Position numbers and translations under genes: made by a program
From: Eleusine coracana subsp. coracana
Lineage: Eukaryota; Streptophyta; Magnoliopsida; Poales; Poaceae
Direction of reading: 5' to 3'
Length of the DNA: 64,000 nucleotides
Assembly: GCA_032690845.1 (NCBI GenBank)
Contig: CM064417.1
Coordinates: forward strand, 25,503,110-25,567,109
Part shown: one piece after another, positions 10,541-21,590 of the stretch
Numbering within the stretch: position 1 is the first letter of the stretch
How the letters are laid out: every line of letters begins with the position of its first letter
Notes under the pieces: generated by a model
Databases searched by the model: none
What the model saw: only the letters and a program-made list of their open reading frames with translations
Told to the model about the DNA's origin: nothing

Positions 10541-11340
10541 AATTAGGATTGCAAATTCTTAGCTCATGAATTGTTAATCCGTAGGGTTAGAGTTATGTAA
10601 CCTTTAGTACTTGTTAATCCAATCAGTGATTCTAGTGTTTGATCAATGCTATAATTCTACTTAAATGTGTAAGTGCGGTGCTTAGACGGCTAGGTAATAT
10701 TGATCACCTCGTAATCCACGATTTGTAGAGGTAGAAAGTAGGTGGTGATAGCCCTATCTTTCCATTATACTCGTTCACGTTCGGTTACGACATGTGTCCA
10801 AGATGGAGTTGCATTGTGTATGCCAGGCATGAATCCGTACATGAAGTTTTGAATGCATTAGACTATGACTAGTATAACCTTGCTTATAATTGTTAGACTA
10901 TGTAACTCTATAGGTAGACTAACATTAGAGATATAGCTTTGCCTTCCTAACTAAAACTCCCTAGTGACTTAGGACTTTTATTTATCTTTAGGAATGAGTG
11001 CTCTATGTGTCACACTACACCTATCCATTATTATACTTACCCTTGTATACACTCTGATTACTCATACCAATCTTTATGACTACGTTACTATTAACAATCA
11101 TATATTTATAGTATAGCCTTCCTTTGGTAGAACTATAAATGACAGGTTATTGGAGCAATCCTATAGTGAAATGCAACAAAGGTATTATTCGTGCGCTTGC
11201 AGATTCTACTACACTAACACTTAAGTGCATCTTTATATTTATGTCTAGTGCGATGTTAAGAAATGTCACAAACATTTCTAGCATCATTGCCGGGGATGAT
11301 TATATCGATGTAACTTACCATGAGTTAACAAGTGTCAACA
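10541..11340 (+). repeat. 5' LTR of element 2 (5' truncated)
   Basis: It aligns with 17717-18513 of the 3' LTR and ends AGTGTCAACA. Near its end is an internal primer-site-like stretch (AACATTTCTAGCATCATTGC at 11272-11291), a near copy of the real site that follows the LTR. Confidence 0.85.
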
Positions 11341-11348
11341 AGCATTTC

Positions 11349-11366
11349 TGGTGCCATTGCTGGGGG
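11349..11366 (+). other. Primer binding site of element 2
   Basis: TGGTGCCATTGCTGGGGG lies eight bases after the LTR end, a diverged tRNA-Asp-type site. Confidence 0.75.
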
Positions 11367-11483
11367 AGGTATTGATAAATATATTGTTAATAATGACATA
11401 AGCATATTGGTTGTATGGTAGTCATTGTTTATGCAGGCTAACCTTATATGTTTTCCACATTTGGTATGAAAACAGGGTAGTGC

Positions 11484-13300
11484 ATGACCAGTTTCAATCA
11501 TCCTGAGAACATCATCAAGAATCCGGAAAGAGTTTTAAGGAAAAGTAGATTTAACGTCTCTTCTCCTTGAAGCTCTAAGCCAGCAGATCAACCAGTCATC
11601 ACCGCACTACCGATATCTAAGCCAATGGCTCAGAACGCTCTCAACAACTATTCCGCTCCCTCTGCAAGTAACGTGCTCACTGGGCTCGAGATTTACATCG
11701 GAGACGGAAACTTTGAGATCAAGACCAGTCTGATCATGCTGGTGCATGCTAGCCCATTATGTGGGAAAGTCAATGAGGATGCCAGCGCTCTCTTGCAGCA
11801 ATTCTTGAAGTTGTGCAGCACCTTTACCATAAGGAACATGACTCCGGATGCCATTAGGCTCTATCTATTCCCGTTTTCGCTGTTCGGCAAAGCCAAACAG
11901 TGGTTCTATGCTAACAAGGAGGCGATCAACACCTAGAAGAAATGCTTTATTGTGTTCCTCACAAAGTTCTCCTCGTTGGGTAAAACCAATTCTTTACGGG
12001 GAAGAATTTCAAGTTTCCAGCAGGCGGGTGGAGAAACAATACCAAAACCATGGGAAAGGCTTCAGGAGTACATCTTGGCATGTCCCCATCATGGAATGGA
12101 TAAATGGCTTATTATCCAGAACTTCTATAATGGACTGACGGCCTCAAGTCGTCAGCACATTGATGTCACCGCTGGAGGAGCCTTCTTCTCACTCACCGTC
12201 AAGCTGGTAACCGAGTTAATTGAGAAGTTGATCTCCAATCAAGGCTAGAATGATTAGCGACTCCAGCCACGTGCACGTGGCATGCACACCATTAAGGAAA
12301 CAGACATGCTCGCTGCAAAAGTGGACCTTATCTTGAGATGGCTCGACATCCATGACGACCCCGGCCTGAAGGGCACAGTACAAGCTCTGGACCATCACAT
12401 GACGTGCGAAGTCTATGGCAACATGGGACATTCGGGAAATGATTGCCAGAAAACTTGTGAGGAGGCTTCAATTGTGAACAACGGGTATCGCCCTCAAGGA
12501 GGTCAAGGGTGGCAACCACGGACCTATCAAAGAGGTAGCAATGGTTATTTTAATAATTCTTTCAATCCGAACCAACCTTCCTTGAAAGATCTTCTCTTAG
12601 GCCAAACTAAAATTAATGAAAATTATAGTAAAAAGTTTGCCTCCACTGACAAGACCTTAGAAAGCATTAATGGTAAGATAGAAGTTCTTTCTTCTTCTTA
12701 TAAGTGCCAGCTAAGCTTTAATAAAATGTTTGAAACTTAGGTAGATTAGTTGCTGCTTTGTCTGCTTTGGACTGTGGGAAGATTCCGGGGCAACCCGAAT
12801 CTACCACAAAAAATGTGAATGCAATGATGCTTGTGGGTAATCCTACTCGCAACCCGCTATATACTAAACTTGTAGGAAATGACGAAGAGGATGAGTTGAA
12901 CATCATCCCAATAATCCAAGGTGATCTAGGGAGCCCGATGGTCTCATGTTCAATTGGGACAGAATTCTTTGAGCAAGCATTGTGCGACCTTGGAGCCAGT
13001 GTCAGCATCATGCCAAGAGCTATCTTCAAAAAGCTAAACCTCACAGGCCTAGTCCAAACACAAATGAGGATTCTTCTTGCCGACTCAACAATACAATACC
13101 CTGCAAGAATTGTTGAGGAAGTTTTGGTTGAGATCTGTGGATGACTTGTCCCTGTAGATTTTGTGGTGCTCGGAATGGAGATCAATAAGAGTACGCCGGT
13201 AATTCTTGGGTGCACATTCTTAAGCACCTCATTTGCACAAATTGATGTTGGGGCTGAAGGAATCCGTCTCGACCTCAATTGCAAGGAAGAAGGGGTTTGA
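11484..13300 (+). pseudogene. gag-protease of element 2, broken
   Basis: Translation starts MTSFNHPENIIKNPERVL at 11484. Capsid-like blocks include LYLFPFSLFGKAKQWF and LACPHHGMDKWLIIQNFYNG. The zinc knuckle at about 12400 reads CEVYGNMGHSGNDC, so the second Cys is Tyr (element 3 has CDVCANMGHLGNDC). The protease has CDLGASVSIMPRAIF and PVILGCTFLSTSFA. Breaks include TGA near 11567, TAG at 11934, two stops near 12246-12256, a frameshift near 12740 and a stop in the protease at 13142. A Lys/Pro/Thr-rich tail continues at 13401-13604. No polymerase frame follows. Confidence 0.85.
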
Positions 13301-13604
13301 GTTTCAGCCCGTTTTTGTGGGTGGAGTCAAAAGCTGGCCAAACCTACAGGACATCAAGAAATTGGAGGAGGAGCCCTGAAGGGACAGCCTAGAGGATGCT
13401 ATGCTGAACTTCTGGACATATGAGAATCTCACTCCTGTCGTCAAGAAAAAGAAGGCAACAGGCACGCCTAAGCTCTTGACAAAGAAGCAGCCGGTGAAGA
13501 AGAATCCTTCATCCACACCGCCCAAGAAGGTGAAAAAGGTGTGGCAGCCAAAGAAAACATCCACGTCCTCATCTCCGGACAAGGATGCATCGACATCAAG
13601 GTAA

Positions 13605-14264
13605 ACGACGAAGGAGGAAAAGTCCCGTCTGCCGGATTGAAAATTGGTGAACCCTCGCTGGCAGGTTAAACGGTATTTATCCATGTTTCTCTTTCCAAAA
13701 TTTTTTTGATTTCAATTTGCATATTTGAATTTTTCATTGCTTGTTGGAATTTATTCCAACCCAATTTTGAAAAAAATGGAATTTTTTGGAGTTTATCTTT
13801 TTGATATTTTGGATTTGTAGAAAGTTTAAAAATATTTTTCTTTAAAACAAATTTTCATTCTTGTGTCCTCCACTAGTGGAGCCCACTGGGTCGAGTTGTA
13901 GACCAGAGGGGCCAGCCTTTGGTCGGGGGACCAGACCCCTTGGTCTGCCGACTAGAGAGCAACGGCTCCCTGGCCCCACTTGCCCCAACCGCTAGCAGGC
14001 AATGGCCGGGAGAGGGAGTTCTTCACTCCATTCACATTTTTCACCTCTCCACTTTGCTCTAGCCATTTGCTTCCATTTTTCTCCATGCTCTAGAATTGCT
14101 CAATACTTTGAAATTCCACCAAAAATATTTGCTTTGAATTCTATTTGCATTTACATGTTGATTTCACATTTGCAAGAGTTTCCAACGAAGTTTTCGTTCG
14201 GTGTTTTCACTATCCTTAACCCCGTTCAAGTTGCTCTTGTGTTGCTTTGTTCAAGTGTGCAGTG
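13605..14264 (+). promoter_or_regulatory. Spacer of element 2 with palindrome pair and LTR-like initiation block
   Basis: The spacer is very AT-rich to about 13860, then holds two palindromes, GGTC-N4-GACC at 13921-13932 and GGTC-N4-GACT at 13942-13953, centres 21 bp apart. A block GGGAGAGGGAGTTCTTCACT (14008-14027) resembles GGGGAGAGCTTCACTCC just after the LTR TATA box (17316-17332). The matching part of fragment 2b keeps a TATA-like TTTATTTAA, apparently deleted here. An internal promoter for ORF2 is inferred. Confidence 0.45.
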
Positions 14265-15822
14265 ATGAACAAGATGAAGCAAGCCTTAAGAAAAATGAAG
14301 AACAAGGTGACGGGGAGCCCAAACAATGCAAGTCCTACACCTTCAATGGTGTATAATACTCGCTCCCATCGCCAAAGTCTTGAGGAAGAGCTAGACGCTC
14401 TGGCTGAGGAACTAACAGAAGTAGCACTAGAAACACTCAGCAACGTTCAACTCCGACTCAACACCGACCACGACCTCGACTAGGTTGGAAAGGGAGAACA
14501 TGACATCTATCGGATGATCACCGGTCGATTTTATGCTCCTACGCGAACATATGGTCTAGACTTTCTTTCCAAGATAGGTATGGGTACTGAATTTGCTTCT
14601 AACTTTCATGCTATAGGATGGGATGGTTTTGTTCTAGTAGATGAGCCTTGCTCTCCCTTGCTTACCATTCAATTCTTATGCACCCTTCAATGGGACAGTG
14701 AAAGGATTTTATTCCGATTCAGTGGAATGGAAATCTCTCTCAGTTGGAGGCAATTCAGATCTGCTAGGTTTTTCTCCTATTGTTGTTTTGGATTTGCATT
14801 CCAAAAATAGCGGTTTTTGACAAAAAGTAGTTTTTGGGAAGAAATCACAGGGCATACCCTCGCTTTGTCACCTAGAAATATGGATATCCATAATCGTACC
14901 TTGCATTTTATGTATAAATGGTGGCAATGACTTTGTTCCCTATAAAGCATGTTAGAACTATGCGGGGGGATGAAATGTTTCTTCTTTACTGCATGGTTAA
15001 TAAAATCAAAATCTCACCTATCATAGACACATTTAAGCAATGGGTCGAAGTTATTAAACAAGTAGGAGATTTTGAATATACGTACCTGATCTATCGCCTT
15101 GTGCACAATCTTGGTTTACTTGGAAATGCCCATATCAATGATCTAATTTATGAACGGGCTGTCCTAGGCGAACAATTCTTTAGATCAAGACATTCTATAA
15201 AACAAGGACCCAATGGCTCATTGGTTTATTTCTATCCCGGTTATGCAAATGAAATCCAATTACCTAACTCGGAATTTCATTTGTATAACAATAATGAACT
15301 AACCATTCCTCTAGAGACATGCTTTGCAGCTCGCAAGAACAGTGTTTTCGGTCCTATGACTAGAAACAAATCATGGAGGAACACCGAGGCCTCCTTCCCA
15401 AGGGAGGAGCCAAGCACGAGTTCTTGGGATCACGCCATTCCTAACGGAAGTGGTAGTCCATCCTGGGACACCGGTGAATGGCCCGGAGGAGCCTACGCTA
15501 GCTCAAGTTCTAGTGGCTTACCACCACCGTTCAGCACACATCACTCTCGCAGCGGTTCAAGGAGGGGCACAGACGACCTCACCTAACAAATCGACAACAT
15601 GTCCCTCCAGATCGACCAGTTGGATCACACCATCCACACTCATATCAAGTAGGAAAATGAGTGGAGGGATGACGTCCAACAACAACTGTCGAGAATTGAC
15701 AATATGGTCTCTTGGGGTAACACCCAAATGAGCTCTTATTTTCACTCTCAAGGCTACTTCGGTCAGGGACCACCCCATTCGAGTGAGCTCAAGCGAGCTT
15801 GGGGAGAGTTTCTCCCCCTAAT
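14265..15822 (+). pseudogene. ORF2 of element 2 (Athila ORF-like), broken
   Basis: The start MNKMKQALRKMKNKV at 14265 is shared with fragment 2b. A basic N-terminus with an acidic segment is followed by the family core: FYAPTRTYGLDFLSKIGM, FSGMEISLSWRQF, then MFLLYCMVNKIKISPI, QGPNGSLVYFYPGYANEIQL and LYNNNELTIPL. A probable coiled coil (IDNMSLQIDQLDHTIHTHIK, QQQLSRIDNM) lies at 15590-15700 and the frame ends near 15822. Breaks are TAG at 14481, TGA at 14808, a frameshift before 14918, TAA at 15584 and TAG near 15651. Its function is unknown. It matches the ORF2 of element 5 residue for residue over the QGPNGS/PGYANEIQLPN region. Confidence 0.72.
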
Positions 15823-16811
15823 GTGAAGATAACTTGTATCATTTCCCTTTCTAATCACCACATGCATGATAAAACTAAAAACATGAAAAGGATTTATTTC
15901 CCTTTCACATGCCTGATAAATAGAAAAAACTAAAAATAATAATAGAAGTAATGAATAAATCTATGTGCGGTATGAATGCATAAAGTTTCCTATGTTTAAA
16001 TGATGAATAGTTGGTCTAGTGACCGTAGTGATAAATATTTTCTGCATTCATGATCCAGCCCGCGCACATCACGCTAAGTTTCCACATTGGAAATTAGCAA
16101 TCATCCATGTCACACCATCCATCCATAAAATAAAGACTCTGTCTTCATGATCGATCTCTCCCTAAGGCAATCAAGGTTATGGCTATCAAAAAAAAAGAGA
16201 AAAAACTCTTGCTCCACAAAGAGCTTGAAAGAAAAAGAATGAAAGAAATGATAGCCAATGCTGCCAAATAAAGGGAGAGACAAATAAAAAGAGTCTCTAT
16301 TCCACTCCACAAAATCCACCACACATGCACATATTGATCATGCTTGGAGGAAATGTTTTGTCCATGGATCAACTCTTTTGACTCGGTGACATATGAAATA
16401 CAGGTATGCCACATTTATCCTTACCCTGAGCTCCACGTGTCAGCCTTTAGAGGTAGGATTTTTGAGGCATCATTAGCCTTGGTGAGGAATTTATACACTT
16501 TGAGTGATCTGAGTGAATCATTTGAGGAACTTAGATTTATCATAAAAGTTAACCTCCGGGCTAAAGTTGATCAAAAAGAGTAAGTGAAATGGTAGTCCTA
16601 CAAACTGTTCTGTCTTCCAACCGCCCAAGATTTGGAGAAGCTACAACACCCCGCAAGTAAGAAAAAGTGAAGTACTCATGCCAACTTATTCAATCCTTTG
16701 TAGAGTGTCTTAGTTGTGCATTTAGGTATTTGTTAAAAAATAAGACATTGCAGGAACTCCTGATCAACACAAACCTGAGTTTTGCCTTTACTCGGGACGA
16801 GCAAAGGTTCA
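15823..16811 (+). other. Non-coding 3' domain of element 2
   Basis: The region has no open frame but is clearly related to 32921-34375 of element 5: both carry ATGGCTATCAAAAA followed by a purine-rich block (16178-16250 and 33653-33735), a CACATGCACAT stretch, and GAGGAACTTAG. Conservation between two diverged elements suggests a cis-acting RNA role. Confidence 0.5.
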
Positions 16812-16823
16812 GCTTGGGGGGTT
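16812..16823 (+). other. Polypurine tract of element 2
   Basis: GCTTGGGGGGTT precedes the LTR start TGTTGACGG; upstream is CTCGGGACGAGCAAAGGTTC. Confidence 0.85.
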
Positions 16824-18513
16824 TGTTGACGGTCGTTAAATACCAATTTTGACCGTCAATATACCTATAAAAGTAGGAAGACATAGCATTTCATACTTGC
16901 ATGTTAGTTAGGAATAATAGATTCCACTTGTCCTTGGAGAATTATGTGCATGCAGGGATTTGATACAATATATGTGGACAAATGGAGCACAATCCGGGAA
17001 AACACTGTTTCAGCCAATGAGACGGTGCCAACTCGACTTGCCTCGGATTGCAGACGTGGCTACATGGGATTCCTCCAGAGAACACCGACTTAATTTAGAA
17101 GAGGACCCACCAACCAGCTACCGAGAGAATGCACAGTGCCATAGGGCCCAGTGGCCGGTCACCCGACCTCCCCCTCCTGGTCGCCCAACCTAGAATTGTG
17201 GAGACTCGGCCCGGGCCTCCACGTGGTGCTTCCTCAGTGAATTCCTGACATCAGTGCATGATGGTCCCATAGCGGTTACTCTCCATTACCGACCTATGGC
17301 CCCTATAAATAGAAGGGGAGAGCTTCACTCCAACACATACACTCAAGAGTTATTCATTTTCCTCTTTTACTTAGTAGTTTCCTAGTCCTAGTGGAGTTTA
17401 GTGTAGGAGGAGCCTTGCTCAAGTCTCCAAGTCATAGGAGTATTGGTATGGCTCTTGTATCTTCATCTTTATTCTATTTTATTATGACTTTATTCTATTC
17501 AATTAATATAGTTCTTCCATATAGTTGTGCTTATGATATATGTTCCTTGTTTGGTTATATATCATATTCATGTCATAGGACTTTATGCTTTCATGATGAT
17601 ATACACTTGCTACCTTATTGTCATGATTGTCATATACCTTGACTATAGTCTAAATGGTATAATGCTAGTTGTACTTTAGTCTAGATGTTATGCTTCAACA
17701 TGGGTTTGATATCCAATTAGGATATCAATTGCTTTGCTCATGACTTGTTAATCCGTACGGTTAGAGTTATGTAAGCTTTTGTACTTGTTAATGCAATCGG
17801 TGATTCTAGTGTTTGATCAATGCTATAATTCTACTTAAATGTGTAACTGCAGGCTTAGATGGCTAGGTAGTATTGATCACCTGGTAATCCATGGTTTGTA
17901 GAGGTAGGCAGTAGGTGGTGACTGCCACATCTATCCATTGTACTCCTCCATGTTCCGTTACGACGTGTGTCCAAGACGGAGTTGCCATGTGTATGCCGGG
18001 CATGAATCTGTACACGAAGTGTTGAATGCATTTGACTTTGACTAATATAACCTTGCTTATAATTGTTAGACTATGTAACTATATAGGTAGACTAACATTA
18101 GAGATATAGCTTTGCCTTCCTAACTAAAACTCCCTAGTGACTTAAAAGTTTTATTTATCTTTAGGAATAAGTGCTCTGTGTGTCACACTACCCCTATCCA
18201 TTATTATACTTACCCCTGTATAAACTTTGATTACTCATATCAATCTTTATGACTACGTTACTATTAACAATCATATATTTATGCTAAAGCCTTCTTTTGG
18301 TAGAACTATAAAAGACAAGCTATTGGAGCATTCTAATACTGAAATGCTACAACGGTATTATTTGTGTGCTTGTGGATTCTACTACACTGACACTTAAGTG
18401 CATCCTTATAATTATGTCTGTTGTGATGTTAAGAAATGTCACAAGCTTTTCGAACGCCATTGCCGGGGATGATTATATTGATGTAATTTAGCATGAGTTA
18501 ACAAGTGTCAATA
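16824..18513 (+). repeat. 3' LTR of element 2 (1690 bp)
   Basis: It starts TGTTGACGGTCG and ends AGTGTCAATA (CAACA in the 5' copy). The first bases form a 9-bp inverted repeat, TTGACGGTC and GACCGTCAA, with a 16-base loop. A palindrome pair lies at 17157-17190 and TATAAATA at 17304, 114 bp downstream of the pair. Confidence 0.88.
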
Positions 18514-19027
18514 CAAAACAACAATAGGAGAAAAACCTAGCAAGTCATTGAATTTCCTCCATTGAATCAGAACGAAATACTCTCGCTATCGCACTGAAGC
18601 GTGCAAAGGAACTGAACGGTAAGCAGGCAAGGGCAAGGCTCATATACCGGAACAAAATCATCCCATCCTATTGCCTGAAAGATAGAAGCAAATTAATATC
18701 CATACCTATCTTGGAAAGAAAGTCTGGATCATACGTTCGTGTAGGAACGCAAGATCGGCCGGTGATCATTCAATAGATGTCATGTTCTCTCTTTCAAACC
18801 AAGTCAAGGTCATGGTCGGTGTTGAGTCGGGGTTGAACATTGCTGAAATCCGGCAGTGTTTCTGGCTCTACTTCCGTTGGTACCTCGGCCTGTGCGTCTG
18901 GCTCTTCCTCAAGACGTTGGTGTCGGGAGCGAGTATTATACATTATTGACGGTGTAGGACTTGCATTGCTTGGGCTCCCCGTCACCTTGTTCTTCATTTT
19001 GCTTAAGGCTCGCTTCATCTTGTTCAT
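18514..19027 (-). pseudogene. ORF2 N-terminus in fragment 2b
   Basis: The frame from 19027 gives the same basic start as element 2 (SPSNASPTPSIMYNTRSRHQ, LEEEPDAQAEVPTEVEPETL). It ends in TAG at 18794. Beyond that the homology continues brokenly in the region matching YGLDFLSKIGM of element 2 and is cut at 18514. Confidence 0.65.
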
Positions 19028-19560
19028 TGCTCCACACTTGAACAAACCAACACAAGAGCAACTCGAACTGGGGTTAAAGTTAGTGAAAACAGAAAATGAA
19101 AACTCCATGGGAAACTCTTGCAAATGTGAAATCAACTTGTAAATGCAAATGGAATTCAAAGCAAATATTTTTGGTGGAATTTTAGAGTATTGAGCAATGC
19201 AAGAGCTTGGAGAAAATGGAAGGAAATGGCTAGAGCAAAGCAGAGAGGTGAAAAATGTGAGAATGGAGTGAAGAACTCCCTCTCCCAGGCCTTGCCTTAA
19301 ATAAAAGATCAGGGCAATGGTCAATTTGAAACATGGCCGTTGCCTTCTTGCCGTTGGGACAAGTGGGGCCAGAGAGCCGTTGTTCTCTGGTGGACCGACA
19401 AAGGGGTCTGGTCGCCCGACCAGAGGCTGGCCCCTCTGATCCATAGTTCTGGGCAGTGGGCTCCACTAGTGGAGGCCCACAAGAATGAAAATATGTTTCA
19501 AAGAAAAACATTTTCAAACTTTCTGCAAATCCAAAATCATAAAAAGATAAACTATGGAGA
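18514..19560 (-). mobile_element. Fragment 2b: spacer and ORF2 start of an element-2-like copy
   Basis: On the minus strand it reproduces the element 2 spacer and the ORF2 start MNKMKRALSKMKNKV at 19027, then degenerates to 18514 where the LTR of element 2 begins. It has a palindrome pair at 19389-19421 (centres 21 bp apart) and a TATA-like TTTATTTAA at 19297-19305, 84 bp downstream of the pair. It could be the missing part of element 3, which is on the same strand and stops in its protease at 42497; the two ends would then be separated by the large nested insertion. That join is inference. Confidence 0.7.
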
Positions 19561-21590
19561 ACCGCTCAAGTTAAATCCAAATTAGTTGAATTAGCTCTCT
19601 ATTAATAAACGACAAGCGAGCCACAAATTCAACCAATAAAAATCTAACTCGGTAGTCTCCCGATGTGATTCCCAAACAATGCCCAGGAACATAGCTCATT
19701 GGTAAACGACATTGCATATATCACATGGGAGTCACACATACCATATTACAAAATTTTACAAGTCATATACATCATATTACAAGTGATACAACAAAGTGAG
19801 TATGTTCTGAAATTTTACAAGAATGAGAGCATTAGAATTTATTTCATCTATCAAAGTTTCTAGAACATGAGTGAAAAGCTAAGCCAACTATTTGGTTTCG
19901 GTTCTAGCATAAATAATAATAAGTACGTAGCAGAAGTTTTGAAAACAAAGCCAAACGAACATCACCAACTCGCACCAAAACAGGACAGCAAGAACATCAC
20001 ACCTGCAAAAACATAAGCAAACAAACATGAGTACGAAGGTACTCCGCAAGACTTACCCGTGGGCTAGTCCCAACACCAAAGGATTATGCAATTTGGTTGC
20101 AGCAAGGAATAAAGCCATAGGATGACATTTTTGAATAAAGCGATAATAGGTATAAAGTTACATGTGAACATAAGCATAAACAAAAGACCATGTAATGGGC
20201 ACATAACTCCTAAAACATCCCCATACAACTATGTATCCCAAAGCCAAGTATCATCATGTATCATCTCCCACATTTTCAATTTTCTCATCTCCAGTGAAAG
20301 TTCAATTACTATGATGAAGCTCAATGGAACACTAAGCATGATCATGACCGAGATCGCGGCAATTTGAATTGATTTTACACCCTGCAGTGGAGTCCCAATG
20401 TACCCACACGACTAGAGGGCCATGCGGCTTATGTAACCAGCCAATCCACATTAGGGGGTACTCATGTCAACCTTTTTCACACCCATTCCTGGACAGCTGG
20501 AAAACCCTCATCACAGGGAGTACTATGGACCTTCTCCGGAGGTACCCAGCATAGATATTCATGCATGTCAATCAAGTAATGAAGTCATAACCTAACAGCC
20601 GGTATGAAGTGACATAATCAGCTTGTCTTACCATTATATTCGACATGTGGTTAGAACGAAAAGTGCTTAGACCAACAAGAACATCGCGTGGTCCTTAATC
20701 GACCAAGAGAGGCTACTACCTATCCCTCTCCCAGTCCTCAAATTAATTGTCATCTCAAATATACCAAATCTGAACCGATCATCAAGTGTATACAAATTTC
20801 ATATACCCGACTAAACATCGCTAAGCATTTGACAAAAGACCAAAATAACCAACCTAACCTGAACCAGCAATAAAACAAGGATAAGGATATAACAATTAAC
20901 AAGGAGGGGATAATGCAGCAAATAGGATTCAACTTATAAGTACCACTAGTGCCTGACTTAATGCAAATATAGACACATATTTCAATATTAGACTCATCCA
21001 AATAAGGGTAGAAATATGCATGGTGTTTGTCTAGAGTTTGTGGTGTTCCAACAATCAATCATTGCATCTTCATACAACAATCAACCATAGAAGCTTCATC
21101 CCTTCATTGCACCCACGTTGCTCTCTGATATATCGATCACTAGATAGAGAAAATATGTCGGTATGAAAATGCATGCCATGCTGTGATGCTTGACGAAAAT
21201 CATATGAAACTTGGCAGAGAGGTAGATGATGAAGTTATGAACACAATGCAACTGGAATCACTCAATTTGGAGTTGCATATCTCGAGTTATTAATAAAACA
21301 CCGAGGTCTGTCCAGAATCGGTTAAGTTTAGTTAAATCAGGCGATTAATCATTTGGAGAAAATTGGTAGAAACTTTCTGGACATGGGGTCCTTTTTATTT
21401 GATGAGGTACATTAAGACATGATTTGTACAACTTGATTCACCCTGAGATCATTTATAATTATTTAGTTATGATTTTTACAAGTTCCTTAAGCGTGTATGT
21501 AAATAACATGAAACATGCATATAAGAGTTTGGTAAAATCATGAAACTTTACACATGAATACAACAATATAAAACTTGAGTCTTTGAAAGT

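Larger units (their letters stand above)
10541..18513 (+). mobile_element. Element 2: Ty3-type gag-protease-ORF2 element without polymerase
   Basis: The order is 5'-truncated LTR (10541-11340), tRNA-Asp-type primer site (11349-11366), gag-protease (11484-13300), a lysine-rich tail, a spacer with palindromes, ORF2 (14265-15822), a non-coding 3' domain, polypurine tract and 3' LTR (16824-18513). Reverse transcriptase and integrase are absent. The 5' LTR lacks about its first 890 bp, so a deletion at 10541 removed that end and no target duplication can be read. Confidence 0.87.
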
